A DNA stretch of 64,000 bases from Hellea sp. (GTDB taxonomy: Bacteria > Pseudomonadota > Alphaproteobacteria > Caulobacterales > Maricaulaceae): positions 80,802-144,801 of the forward strand of contig JABABK010000003.1 of the NCBI GenBank assembly GCA_014238285.1, written 5' to 3'. Below are positions 34,231 to 42,422 of this stretch, piece by piece. The notes under the pieces are model-generated. The model was not told where the DNA came from and did no database searches. It saw only the letters and a program-made list of their open reading frames with translations. Position 1 is the stretch's first letter; each line of letters begins with the position of its first letter. Made by a program: the position numbers and the translations under genes.

Positions 34231-35880
34231 ATGGAAATTTCTGGACGCGATCCAGAAGCCTTCAAATCCCTTGATGTTGATAGAATCATGGTTGACGTGA
34301 TCGATTCCGGTTGTTTGGGGGCTTCTCAACGTCAAAGGGACTTATTGAGGTTTTTACTGGAAGAATTTAAGGCTGGGCGTTCAGCCAAGGTGAAAGCCTA
34401 TTCAATTGCCGTAGATATATTAGGTCGCCCTGAAAGTTTTGATGGGGCAATTGACCCAATTGTTCGTGCAGAAATGCATCGCCTGCGAAAAAATCTCAAA
34501 CAATATAATTTATCTCGAAGAGACTATGAAATAACGATACCGCGCGGTCAGTTTACGCCTAAAGTCTGTTTGATTGACGCGAAAACAAAACGTCATATTA
34601 CAGTGACGAGCAAACGCTCTCTTTTATTACTAGCAGTACTTTTATCTTTGATTGCCTTAGTAGGGTACTTCCAATTTCAATATTTTAACTCGAGCAATAC
34701 TTCTGATAACAGTGGTTCAATATCCATGAAATTTTCACTGGAAATGGGTGAAATAACACCCAAAATTGAGCAGTCTAAAGTAGCATTATTTGAACAAAGG
34801 TTTCTAGCAAAAAACAGTTCAGGCTTATTTGTAGAAATCGTCAATCCCGATTTAGCTGATTATAAAATACGGTATGATATTTCTTGGGATACCAGTAGCT
34901 CACTTTATAAACTATACATCAAATTGTATAGATATGATGATGCCCTAGTGTGGTCGGAAACAAAAGATTTAAACGCCGATAACTTTGCTCACGATCTTGA
35001 AAAATATTTGAATTTTATAAGTGTAGAATGGTTTGAAGGATGGGGTGTCGTTCATTTGGATTTTTACCACAATTTGAAACAACAACGTTTGCCTGAAGCA
35101 AATTTATTTAAATGTGTTATTGATACCACATATTTTTTAGTAGGAAAGTTAACCCAGGAAGACATAACTGCAGAAAATTTATTAGGCTGTCTTGATGTAT
35201 CTGCGGTTGGGGCGAACGAAGAAAAAAGTACAATTCATGCTCTACGCGCGTGGGTATATTTAGACGGCCATCGAGGTTATATTAAGCTCGAGGGTGAAAG
35301 TTTATTCCAGATGGCTGAGCAAGAACTAGAATTAGCCTCTGCATTGCACCGAACAAATTTCATGTATTTGTCGAAAGTTTTATTGTTAGAGCAAGAACGC
35401 AGACCGAACCGTGATTTAGATAAAATCAAGCGAATTTTATTCGATATTAATGGGCATTTGCCAGATCATCATAATTTACTCACCACTCAGGCGATAGCTT
35501 ATGGGTATATATTGGGAGATTGGGAAAAAGCGCAAAACATTCAAGAAAGTTTATCAGGAGGAGTTAAGGGCCAAGAAGTACCTATTTATCACACTTTTTT
35601 AGCCGCTAGCCTTGTTAGGAAAGAGTACCAGAAAGCTGAAGAATATGCAGAAAAAATGACCAATGTTGATGCTCCAATCATAGATGCATTAATGTTCTCA
35701 GCGTATTGCTACAACAATAATATGAATATAGCTGACCAATATAAATTGGAGTTAATTGCCCATGGCTTTAGAAGTGAAAAAGCCTATCTAAATTTTATTT
35801 CATCACGGCTCTATGAGCCAAAACTTCAACAAACGCTTTTAAATGTATTTATAAAAACCAACTGTAAAATTGATAATTAA
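34231..35880 (+). CDS. Winged-helix DNA-binding membrane regulator with periplasmic TPR-like domain
   Basis: A 549-aa protein. The N-terminal 110 residues have the winged-helix pattern seen in adenylate-cyclase/TPR regulators: R-Q-R-D-L-L-R-F-L-L-E-E-F, then A-Y-S-I-A-V-D-I-L-G-R-P and I-D-P-I-V-R-A-E-M-H-R-L-R. A single span near residues 130-150 follows, then a large C-terminal region of helical repeats resembling TPRs. It may sense an envelope signal and act directly on DNA. ATG 34231 has GGAGG 5 nt upstream; TTG 34189 and ATG 34201 are longer options. An internally deleted copy lies downstream. Confidence 0.72.
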   Translation: MEISGRDPEAFKSLDVDRIMVDVIDSGCLGASQRQRDLLRFLLEEFKAGRSAKVKAYSIAVDILGRPESFDGAIDPIVRAEMHRLRKNLKQYNLSRRDYEITIPRGQFTPKVCLIDAKTKRHITVTSKRSLLLLAVLLSLIALVGYFQFQYFNSSNTSDNSGSISMKFSLEMGEITPKIEQSKVALFEQRFLAKNSSGLFVEIVNPDLADYKIRYDISWDTSSSLYKLYIKLYRYDDALVWSETKDLNADNFAHDLEKYLNFISVEWFEGWGVVHLDFYHNLKQQRLPEANLFKCVIDTTYFLVGKLTQEDITAENLLGCLDVSAVGANEEKSTIHALRAWVYLDGHRGYIKLEGESLFQMAEQELELASALHRTNFMYLSKVLLLEQERRPNRDLDKIKRILFDINGHLPDHHNLLTTQAIAYGYILGDWEKAQNIQESLSGGVKGQEVPIYHTFLAASLVRKEYQKAEEYAEKMTNVDAPIIDALMFSAYCYNNNMNIADQYKLELIAHGFRSEKAYLNFISSRLYEPKLQQTLLNVFIKTNCKIDN

Positions 35881-35963
35881 AATTACTGGTTTGAGTTTAT
35901 GGTTTCAAATAGAACAACACAAAAAGTGTAGAATTGTGTGATGATGAAGAAGTAGAGGATAAG

Positions 35964-36274
35964 ATGGAAATTTTTGGACATGATCCAGAAAACTTCAAAT
36001 CCCTTGATATCGATAGGATCGTGGGCGATGTGATCGATTCAAGTTGTTTAGGGACTTGTCAACGTCAAAGGGATTGGGCCTGACCATTGGATGCCATTTG
36101 AATGACGAAGATTTGATTCAAGAATCTATTGCGGTTCTTGCGAAGATGGAACTCGGTCAATGGAAGCAATATCATGACCTTTTAGCGCAAAAGACCTTCC
36201 ATGATGATTTGAAAGCCATATTGATGGATGAAACGGTGGTGAAACCTTGTATGGAAGCTGTTTTATTCAGGTAA
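35964..36274 (+). pseudogene. Internally deleted duplicate of the winged-helix regulator
   Basis: From ATG 35964 the first 37 codons closely match the start of the gene at 34231 in DNA and protein (M-E-I-F-G-H-D-P-E ... R-Q-R-D), ending at a stop at 36083 just after the R-Q-R-D motif. A second, out-of-frame segment about 36070-36274 encodes a helical tail (G-L-T-I-G-C-H-L-N-D-E-D-L ... V-V-K-P-C-M-E-A) that is probably the remaining C-terminus of the same copy. The wing, membrane span and most of the repeats are missing. It is a remnant of a tandem duplication. Confidence 0.75.
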
Positions 36275-36420
36275 AATTTTGGCGTTTTAAATTAAGGTGG
36301 CTTTTTACTCTTTCTTAGTTTGAGTAATTTCTGTCCTTCAGCCCTAAAATTAGGACAGTTGACGGTCTTAATTTTTCACAATGCCCAAAATATGCTATTG
36401 TGTTATTTAGGTCACACTTC

Positions 36421-36435
36421 TTAACTGTTTTTTAA
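36421..36435. promoter_or_regulatory. CtrA-like box TTAA-N7-TTAA upstream of the outer-membrane protein
   Basis: TTAACTGTTTTTTAA is a full match to the CtrA consensus, 126 bp before the ATG at 36562, in a 280-bp gap that otherwise holds only AT-rich promoter-like sequence. The T-run in the spacer raises the chance of a fortuitous match. Confidence 0.4.
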
Positions 36436-36561
36436 CTCTAAGATGTCTTCATCTTGTGTTAATCAAAAAACCTGATTATCGACAGGATATGTAAAATATG
36501 TCCCATTCTTGGTTGAAATGTGCTAAGGTGGTTTGGGAAAACAGTTATGTGAGGAAGCTAT

Positions 36562-37332
36562 ATGCTGCTGAAAAGGCTGCATATTCAGAAACGAAAAGGC
36601 TTAAAGCCTATTTTGTTGACGTCATTGCTAGCAGCAGCGGCGAGTGTTTCCTTGTGCGCGCCGGCTATGGCTCAAAACTCAGAGTCTGCTAAACTTGGCA
36701 GTGATGGTTTTCGCCTTAATGTTGAGACGCCTTATACTGATAATCGATCATTATTGGGCCTGAATACTTCTGACATTGAATCGACAATTGAATTGCCGAT
36801 TGAGAGCGTTGGATCGCAATTATTTAACTTAGATGTTTCAAATTCCAGCTGTATTACAGGGGAAAGAACCTGTTTGACCCATGATGAGCGTCTAGATATG
36901 CGGTATTCTAAGTCTTTGACGGCTTCTATCGACTCATTTTTAGATATCGAATTAACGCCGCGAGCTTCCATGCGGTTTAATGATGATAGTTCATCGGCTC
37001 TTGTGGGGGCCCTGGTCCGTATTGGAGATGATCTCAAGGACGGCGAAGAGCTGAAATCTAACACTTGGTATATGTTTGCAGGGGCTGACGCAGAGGCAGT
37101 GAGTTATTCTCCGGACAGTCTTAGCAGCCTAACGCGCGGTAATGTACATTTACAGGACCGCATAATCGTTGGTGACGCCCAAGCAGGTGTCGGTTATAGA
37201 ATCGGCGAATCTACAGATATTTCTCTAGGTTATTTTAGGCGAGAAGTTACATCCTTTGGCCGCGAAAATGATATGGACAACATTTCCTTTTCAGAAGATG
37301 CCGCAGCGATTTCATTTACTTGGCGTCGATAA
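36562..37332 (+). CDS. Predicted outer-membrane beta-barrel protein (LpxR-like possibility)
   Basis: A 256-aa protein with a long signal peptide (basic start, hydrophobic core, A-M-A-Q near residue 38) and alternating polar/aromatic strands ending in S-F-T-W-R-R, as in outer-membrane barrels. One conserved pair of cysteines (C-I-T-G-E-R-T-C) could form an extracellular disulphide loop. The size and strand pattern recall small lipid A-modifying barrels of the LpxR/DUF2219 type, but I cannot see catalytic residues with certainty. GAGGAAGC precedes the ATG. It is the last gene of the nrdA-nrdB insert. Confidence 0.6.
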   Translation: MLLKRLHIQKRKGLKPILLTSLLAAAASVSLCAPAMAQNSESAKLGSDGFRLNVETPYTDNRSLLGLNTSDIESTIELPIESVGSQLFNLDVSNSSCITGERTCLTHDERLDMRYSKSLTASIDSFLDIELTPRASMRFNDDSSSALVGALVRIGDDLKDGEELKSNTWYMFAGADAEAVSYSPDSLSSLTRGNVHLQDRIIVGDAQAGVGYRIGESTDISLGYFRREVTSFGRENDMDNISFSEDAAAISFTWRR

Positions 37333-37421
37333 GCCGTTTTTCTTATATTTAGACGAAATTTAACAAGGCCGTACACTGCGGTTATCTACATTTTTCAATA
37401 TTTCCGAATACTTTTATCCAA

Positions 37422-37468
37422 ACACTACATATTGATGTCTTGGCAAAGCCTTTACCAATATGTAGTTC
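37422..37468 (+). promoter_or_regulatory. Pair of NrdR boxes upstream of nrdB
   Basis: Box 1 (37422-37437) ACACTACATATTGATG and box 2 (37453-37468) TACCAATATGTAGTTC start 31 bp apart, as in the nrdA promoter. This indicates that nrdB has its own NrdR-controlled promoter rather than depending on nrdA readthrough. Confidence 0.7.
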
Positions 37469-37501
37469 TATTCTACGGAATGATTCTAGAGGATATGGAT
37501 T

Positions 37502-38545
37502 ATGGGACTTCAGGACACATATGAGCGAGCCAGCTCCGGATTATTAGTACCGTCACATAGTTATAAACCATTTCGATATCCTTGGGCGTATGACTTTTGG
37601 AAAAAGCAGCAGCAAGTTCACTGGATGCCCGAAGAAGTGCCACTCGGCGAAGACTGTAAAGATTGGGCGACTAATCTGACGGATAATGAAAAAAACCTAC
37701 TGACGCAAATTTTCCGCTTCTTTACGCAATCCGATGTGGAAGTGAATGATAATTACATGGAGCGCTATGCTCGTGTCTTTAAACCCACCGAAGTCAAAAT
37801 GATGCTGTCAGCATTCTCCAACATGGAAACGATCCATATTGCGGCCTATGCACTTCTGCTTGAAACTATTGGCATGCCCGATTCTGAATTTTCTGCCTTT
37901 ATGGATTACGAAGCCATGGCGGATAAGCATAATTACATGCAAGAATTCGGCGTCGAATCCGATGCTGATATTGCCCGTACGGTCGCGATGTTTGGAGCCT
38001 TCACCGAAGGTCTGCAGCTTTTTGCGTCTTTTGCTATGCTTATGAATTTTCCGCGCCTGAATAAGATGAAGGGTATGGGGCAGATTGTTACCTGGTCCAT
38101 TCGGGATGAAAGCCTGCACTGTGAAGGCATGATTAAGCTATATCATACATTTGCCAAGGAAACCGGCTGTGTGACCAAGGCTGTGGCCGATGACATTATT
38201 GATTGTTGTAAGACGGTTGTGAGAATGGAAGATAAGTTTATCGATTTAGCTTTTGAAATGGGCCCGGTCGAAGGCATGACCAGTGAAGATATTAAACAAT
38301 ATATCCGCTATATCGCTGATTGGCGATTAGGACAGTTAGGCTTGCCAAAAATATACGGCATTAAGAAGCACCCACTGCCTTGGCTCACAGAAATTTTGAA
38401 CGGCGTTGAGCATGCCAATTTCTTTGAAGCCCGTGCCACGGAATATTCTAAAGGCGCGACGCAAGGCGATTGGCACGGGGATGAAGGTGTTTGGTCAAAA
38501 TTTGCAAATATCCAATCCAATAAAGTCGTTGAAAACGACGCTTAA
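37502..38545 (+). CDS. nrdB: Ribonucleoside-diphosphate reductase beta subunit, class I
   Basis: The radical-generating subunit of class I ribonucleotide reductase, 347 aa. The di-metal ligands can be traced: an acidic residue in Q-S-D-V-E-V-N-D-N, E109 and H112 (M-E-T-I-H), the glutamate in F-T-E-G-L-Q, and Glu/His in R-D-E-S-L-H. Tyr116, seven residues after E109, corresponds to the radical tyrosine Y122 of E. coli NrdB. The enzyme is therefore a tyrosyl-radical type, and no ATP-cone is present here either. AGAGGA lies upstream of ATG 37502. Confidence 0.96.
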   Translation: MGLQDTYERASSGLLVPSHSYKPFRYPWAYDFWKKQQQVHWMPEEVPLGEDCKDWATNLTDNEKNLLTQIFRFFTQSDVEVNDNYMERYARVFKPTEVKMMLSAFSNMETIHIAAYALLLETIGMPDSEFSAFMDYEAMADKHNYMQEFGVESDADIARTVAMFGAFTEGLQLFASFAMLMNFPRLNKMKGMGQIVTWSIRDESLHCEGMIKLYHTFAKETGCVTKAVADDIIDCCKTVVRMEDKFIDLAFEMGPVEGMTSEDIKQYIRYIADWRLGQLGLPKIYGIKKHPLPWLTEILNGVEHANFFEARATEYSKGATQGDWHGDEGVWSKFANIQSNKVVENDA

Positions 38546-38553
38546 TTTTTATT

Positions 38554-39330
38554 ATGGAGCGCATTTACTCACTAAAGTCAGTTCGAAATTTTAGAGATTT
38601 TGGTGATTATGGCACAGAGTCGGGCGCTCGTATCAAATCAAACCAGCTTTTTCGCTCGGCCCATTTTTCTGACACAAATGAGTCTGATGATAAGGCTTTG
38701 GATGATTTAAACTTAGGTCTGCTGGTAGATCTTAGGCATGCACCTGAACGGCAAAGACAGCCTAATAAGTTGACGTTTAGCGGTCAAATGGAAGTGCTTG
38801 AGTATCCAGAGCGACCTGACCTCGCTGCGGAAATTTATGCACCCCATGAAATGTTCTTAAAAGAAGAATTAGAAAAACCGGAAGATGCTCGCAATTATAT
38901 GCTTAGCTCATATGCGGCCCGGGTGAATGATCCTGGGTTTATTCAAATCTTTGGGAACACACTTCGCTTTATGGCCGATAAAGGCGCGCCTATTGTCATC
39001 CACTGCGCAGCTGGAAAAGATAGGACCGGCACGCTGGCGGCTATCATATTAAAAACGCTCGGCGTCGATGATGAGACCATCATGCAAGATTATATGCTAA
39101 CAATGAAAGCGGTTGATATTGAAAGCTTCCTTGAACCCGCGTCAAAAATGATGAGTGATCGGTTTGGTCGCCATATAACGCCCGATGCTCTTCGACCGAT
39201 GTTTGGTGTGGAGCCGGATTATTTGAAGGCGTCCTTAGACAATATGGGTGAGTTTAGTGAGTATTTGAGGCAGGTATTGCGGATTAGTGATCCGGAAGCA
39301 CAAAGCATCCGGACAAAATACTTGCTCTAA
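38554..39330 (+). CDS. Tyrosine-phosphatase-like protein (DSP/PTP family)
   Basis: A 258-aa protein with an intact phosphatase loop H-C-A-A-G-K-D-R-T-G, giving Cys151-x5-Arg157, preceded by R-N-F-R-D-F-G-D-Y at the N-terminus. This layout belongs to the bacterial tyrosine phosphatase family of COG2365, whose members act on phosphotyrosine proteins or phosphoinositide-like substrates. It starts 8 bp after nrdB and may be cotranscribed. Its stop overlaps the end of the convergent TadE gene. Confidence 0.88.
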   Translation: MERIYSLKSVRNFRDFGDYGTESGARIKSNQLFRSAHFSDTNESDDKALDDLNLGLLVDLRHAPERQRQPNKLTFSGQMEVLEYPERPDLAAEIYAPHEMFLKEELEKPEDARNYMLSSYAARVNDPGFIQIFGNTLRFMADKGAPIVIHCAAGKDRTGTLAAIILKTLGVDDETIMQDYMLTMKAVDIESFLEPASKMMSDRFGRHITPDALRPMFGVEPDYLKASLDNMGEFSEYLRQVLRISDPEAQSIRTKYLL

Positions 39331-39971
39331 GAGCAGTTAACCGTCAGGTCCGATGAAGGAATACAAGTAAAGCTACTGCTTCCGTCCTGTTCAAAAGGAA
39401 CAGAAATTGACTTCCTAGGTTTCATGATGAAGGTTTCAGACAGAACCATATCGTTCATGAATTTATATGTAACGGGCTGATAATTAGAATAAATTCGGGC
39501 GACGACAACACCTGATTGGGCATTTAGCATTTGTGTGTTCAGAGTACTTGGATCAAATGCTGTAGGGGTACCGGTATTGGCACCTGCCATGATGGCATAA
39601 CCAACAATTTCATCAGTCCCGCTGATTTCCTGATAGCTGGTAAGTTCAATTGTAATGTTCGCTAGATCTTGCGAACGTGCGCCCAGGACTGCCAGAGTAG
39701 CCGTCATAACGTCTGACATATCATCAGCATTGATTGAGGCCACTTGGGTTGCCAGATCGCCTGTAACACTGGTCGCATGTGCAACATTTCTGTCCGCCGT
39801 AATACCCATAGCTACTTCGGTCATCCCAAAATACATGGCAATCATAATGGGGGCAATAAATGCAAATTCGATGGCGGCAACGCCTCGCTCGTCTTTTATT
39901 AAAGAGCGCGTAAATGGCAATTTCTCAATCATTTTTTGATAAAATTTAACTTGTTTTGTCATGACTAGCAT
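39327..39971 (-). CDS. TadE-like pseudopilin (Tad pilus), copy 2
   Basis: A 214-aa protein with a TadE/TadG-like N-terminus: R-G-V-A-A-I-E-F-A-F-I-A-P, in which the Gly is the prepilin peptidase site and the Glu five residues later is conserved, followed by a long membrane helix and an extracellular domain with a C-terminal cysteine pair. TadE pseudopilins are cut by the same peptidase (CpaA here) and are needed for Flp pilus assembly. The ATG overlaps the stop of the next TadE gene, so the two are coupled and divergent from the main cpa operon. Confidence 0.85.
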   Translation of the reverse strand: MLVMTKQVKFYQKMIEKLPFTRSLIKDERGVAAIEFAFIAPIMIAMYFGMTEVAMGITADRNVAHATSVTGDLATQVASINADDMSDVMTATLAVLGARSQDLANITIELTSYQEISGTDEIVGYAIMAGANTGTPTAFDPSTLNTQMLNAQSGVVVARIYSNYQPVTYKFMNDMVLSETFIMKPRKSISVPFEQDGSSSFTCIPSSDLTVNCS

Positions 39972-40519
39972 CCTGAATCTGGGAAGGGTTCATTCCGAAA
40001 GGCCGTCGCTGCCGTGATAACGCGTTGATTTCCGGGTTGATTGGCTAGTCGAGACCATTGTCCGGGAAACGCAAGAGAGTGGTAGTATTGCGCCCTAACA
40101 ACGACGACGGCTCTTGCCGCTGTCTCGACATATTCATCGGGCAATATGGTTGGTTCGTTGGGATCAAGAGGATCTGGGTCTGTTGGTGTTGGCTCTAAAA
40201 GGTCAGGAACAAATCTACCCGTCGGTGATGAGACAACGTCGATACGTAGATTAGAGCAACTCCCAAGAGTTGACATGTTGTCGCAAACCATTGCCTTGAA
40301 TGAATCCGCACCTTGGCAGGTGGATTGAAATTCGCCTGTCCGTATGTCACGGGCAGATTCGTTCATAGCATGTGTGAGCGTAGAACTTATAAAGAACACA
40401 ATCGCCACTTCAATGATTGATAAGAGTAATGCTAGAAATGGGAGAGCCAGAATAGCGAATTCAATCGCCGTTGCGCCGTCTTTATTTGTTTTGTATTTTT
40501 GAAACCAGTGTTTCCACAT
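39965..40519 (-). CDS. TadE-like pseudopilin (Tad pilus), copy 1
   Basis: A 184-aa protein with the sequence D-G-A-T-A-I-E-F-A-I-L-A-L-P after a short basic leader, giving Gly at the cleavage site and Glu at +5, followed by a membrane helix and an exterior domain with several cysteines and a Pro/Asp-rich loop around residue 105. It is a second TadE-like pseudopilin. The stop overlaps the following TadE start. The secretin-N protein gene lies 92 bp further upstream on the same strand. Confidence 0.85.
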   Translation of the reverse strand: MWKHWFQKYKTNKDGATAIEFAILALPFLALLLSIIEVAIVFFISSTLTHAMNESARDIRTGEFQSTCQGADSFKAMVCDNMSTLGSCSNLRIDVVSSPTGRFVPDLLEPTPTDPDPLDPNEPTILPDEYVETAARAVVVVRAQYYHSLAFPGQWSRLANQPGNQRVITAATAFRNEPFPDSGC

Positions 40520-40610
40520 TATCTTTTCCCGCCTTAATGAAGCGGGAGGAATATCAGGAAACGATTTATTTTATACGAAAAATCAGTCTTAATAATTTAC
40601 TAATGTTGTT

Positions 40611-41156
40611 TCAGTTTGGTTTCGGAGGCAGGTCTTCAATACTATTGGCTGCTGTTTCCGTGGCTGATCCTATCATGTTTTGAGAGGGTGTAGAGCTACT
40701 TGATATTGTTGAGGTTTGTATCGCCGGCTGGTCGGCCGTGTTTACCGCAATGAATTCGATGCTGTCACCAATAATAGGTGCGGGTTGGCAATAGGGAGCG
40801 CAGTTATATGTTTTTCTCATATCGCCTGAGTATAACCGCACATTCCCAGGAGCTGATGAACCTGTTACTTGAATGTCAGCATTCATAATGGTTTCGCCGC
40901 TTGCGTTCATCACAATCAAATTTGTTAGACCGTAACCACGGCCAACAACGAAAACAGTGTCACTGGAATGTACCGATACATCAGCTATTTTGGGGTTACC
41001 AATGATAACGGCTGAGGCAGGTTCGCTTAGTCTGACGATTTCAGTTTTATTGATTTCGACACTGTAAGTCCCATCATAGTTTCCAGCTTGTGCGGGAGCT
41101 GAGATGGCAATGGCTGCAATTAAGAAGCTGTATTGTAGAGTTTTTGAATGTGACAT
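40611..41156 (-). CDS. Secretin N-terminal domain (T2SS/T3SS pil-N) protein, CpaC-like but short
   Basis: A 181-aa secreted protein with a signal peptide (A-P-A-Q-A-G) and one domain with the pattern V-R-L-S-E-P-A-S-A-V-I-I-G-N-P-K-I-A-D-V-S-V, matching the N-terminal domain of CpaC/RcpA secretins but lacking the secretin ring. A C-terminal tail with a C-x3-C motif follows. Such stand-alone copies are often encoded beside Tad genes and may help the secretin. ATG 41156 is chosen; the TTG at 41177 is an extension without ribosome-site support. Confidence 0.8.
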   Translation of the reverse strand: MSHSKTLQYSFLIAAIAISAPAQAGNYDGTYSVEINKTEIVRLSEPASAVIIGNPKIADVSVHSSDTVFVVGRGYGLTNLIVMNASGETIMNADIQVTGSSAPGNVRLYSGDMRKTYNCAPYCQPAPIIGDSIEFIAVNTADQPAIQTSTISSSSTPSQNMIGSATETAANSIEDLPPKPN

Positions 41157-41397
41157 GTTTATACCTATTCGGATCAAACGAATTTCGAAAAATATAGTGA
41201 ATGAAGCGTTTACAAATAGTTGATAGATGTCCCAGTATCTGCATTTTATGAAAAAATGTGATGTAATATATATATATAGTCACAATTTTGCCTTATTAGA
41301 CATATAGGGTAACATTATACATTACGATGTTCCGATATACTTTCCTAATATCCTAAAAATGCTTGATCAAAAATAAATGGTTTTTTTACCATAACAT

Positions 41398-41412
41398 TTA
41401 AACAGATCGTAA
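41398..41412. promoter_or_regulatory. Near-consensus CtrA half-matched site upstream of flp
   Basis: TTAA-N7-GTAA lies about 80 bp before the flp start, with one mismatch from the CtrA box. The region (41157-41492) otherwise has no gene and is AT-rich, with an (AT)n run at 41262-41276. In Caulobacter the equivalent pilA promoter is CtrA-dependent, so the site is plausible but unproven. Confidence 0.35.
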
Positions 41413-41492
41413 TATCCCGCACCTATAAGAGCTTCAACAGGGACGGTCCTTGTAGGGAATTACCCCGAATACGCATACGTGGGAGTACAGTT

Positions 41493-41660
41493 ATGCAAAA
41501 GTTGGTTACACGTTATATTAATGACGAATCTGGTGCTACAGCAATCGAATACGGCCTAATCGCTGCTTTGATCGCAGTCGCAATTATCTCAGCTGCTACA
41601 AGTCTTGGCGATAATATTAGTGATAAATTTGAAACTGTTGCCTCGGCAATTGGTGCTTAA
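41493..41660 (+). CDS. flp: Flp/Fap-type major pilin, 55 aa
   Basis: A 55-residue pilin too short for many gene finders. After a short basic leader comes G-A-T-A-I-E-Y-G-L-I-A-A: Gly before the cleavage site, conserved Glu and Tyr (E-Y) at +5/+6, and a hydrophobic helix. The mature chain is about 41 residues and ends I-G-A. It is the structural subunit of the Tad pilus, cut and N-methylated by CpaA. GGGAGTACAGTT precedes the ATG. A strong terminator follows, so this gene is transcribed separately from cpaA onward, which suits its high expression. Confidence 0.93.
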   Translation: MQKLVTRYINDESGATAIEYGLIAALIAVAIISAATSLGDNISDKFETVASAIGA

Positions 41661-41700
41661 TTATTAGCTAATTTACGTTAGTAATACTAAGACTATGAAA

Positions 41701-41728
41701 AGTCGCTCGAAAGAGCGGCTTTTTTTTT
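41701..41728 (+). terminator. Rho-independent terminator after flp
   Basis: An 8-bp stem AGTCGCTC / GAGCGGCT (one G-U pair), with loop GAAA, is followed directly by nine or more T residues. Confidence 0.9.
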
Positions 41729-41802
41729 ACATAATTTAAAAAGAAACTTCGCATTAACCCTGTTGGATTATGAGCAGATGAAATGGATTGGAGAGACTTG
41801 AT

Positions 41803-42312
41803 ATGTTGACCGGGTTTATAATTTTCGCGATCTTTATAATCAGCATGCTAACAGCAGCTTATCGTGATGCCTTAACTATGACTATTCCTAATTGGGTGAG
41901 CATTATGGTTTTGCTCGGTTTTTTTCTTATCGTTCCGTTTGTTTGGCAAGGTTGGCCTGTCTTTGGTGAGCATATTCTAGTAGGAACTAGCGTTTTTCTT
42001 TTCGGATTTGCAATTTTCGCTTTTGGTTGGTTAGGTGGCGGTGACGCCAAGCTTATGGCAGCCACGTCTTTTTGGTGGCAGTGGCCTGATTTGCTTGTAT
42101 ATGTCGTATACACCACGCTGGCTGGCGGCGTTATTGCCATGTTCATTCTTTTCGGGCGCCAATTCATACCAGCCCATATTTTAACTTCAAAATGGCTTCA
42201 TCGCTTAATTAAAGACGAAACACAAATGCCTTACGGGCTAGCTTTGGCATTTGGAGCCATCGTAACCCTGCCGCAAAGCGAAATATTTAGAGCTGCCGTC
42301 ACTTTAAGCTAA
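41803..42312 (+). CDS. cpaA: Prepilin peptidase, Tad type (A24)
   Basis: A 169-aa polytopic membrane aspartic protease that cleaves and methylates Flp and the TadE-like pseudopilins. The two catalytic aspartates are seen in Y-R-D-A-L-T-M-T-I-P-N near residue 25 and in G-G-G-D-A-K-L near residue 80. The length matches the short Tad peptidases rather than PilD. ATG 41803 has GGAGAG 7 nt upstream; the TTG at 41788 is a longer alternative. It follows the flp terminator and is 110 bp before cpaB. Confidence 0.9.
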   Translation: MLTGFIIFAIFIISMLTAAYRDALTMTIPNWVSIMVLLGFFLIVPFVWQGWPVFGEHILVGTSVFLFGFAIFAFGWLGGGDAKLMAATSFWWQWPDLLVYVVYTTLAGGVIAMFILFGRQFIPAHILTSKWLHRLIKDETQMPYGLALAFGAIVTLPQSEIFRAAVTLS

Positions 42313-42354
42313 AATATTAACCTTTTCTTTGCGTAAGATTCCTAAATATTAACC
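42312..42354. repeat. Direct repeat AAATATTAACC x2 upstream of cpaB, ends in TTAACCAT
   Basis: Two 11-bp copies (42312-42322 and 42344-42354) start 32 bp apart, three helical turns, in the 110-bp gap before cpaB. The second extends to TTAACCAT, a motif known as a weaker CtrA target. It may be a regulatory site for the cpaB-tadC operon. Confidence 0.45.
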
Positions 42355-42422
42355 ATGCTTTATGGAATGTGCCTCAAAATACAAGCTGGGACTAGATAAA
42401 GATACAGAGGAAGAGTTTCATT

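Noticed and set aside
36498..36692. A 64-codon frame overlapping the start of the outer-membrane protein
   Set aside because: It runs in another frame across a clear signal-peptide start with a good ribosome site at 36562.
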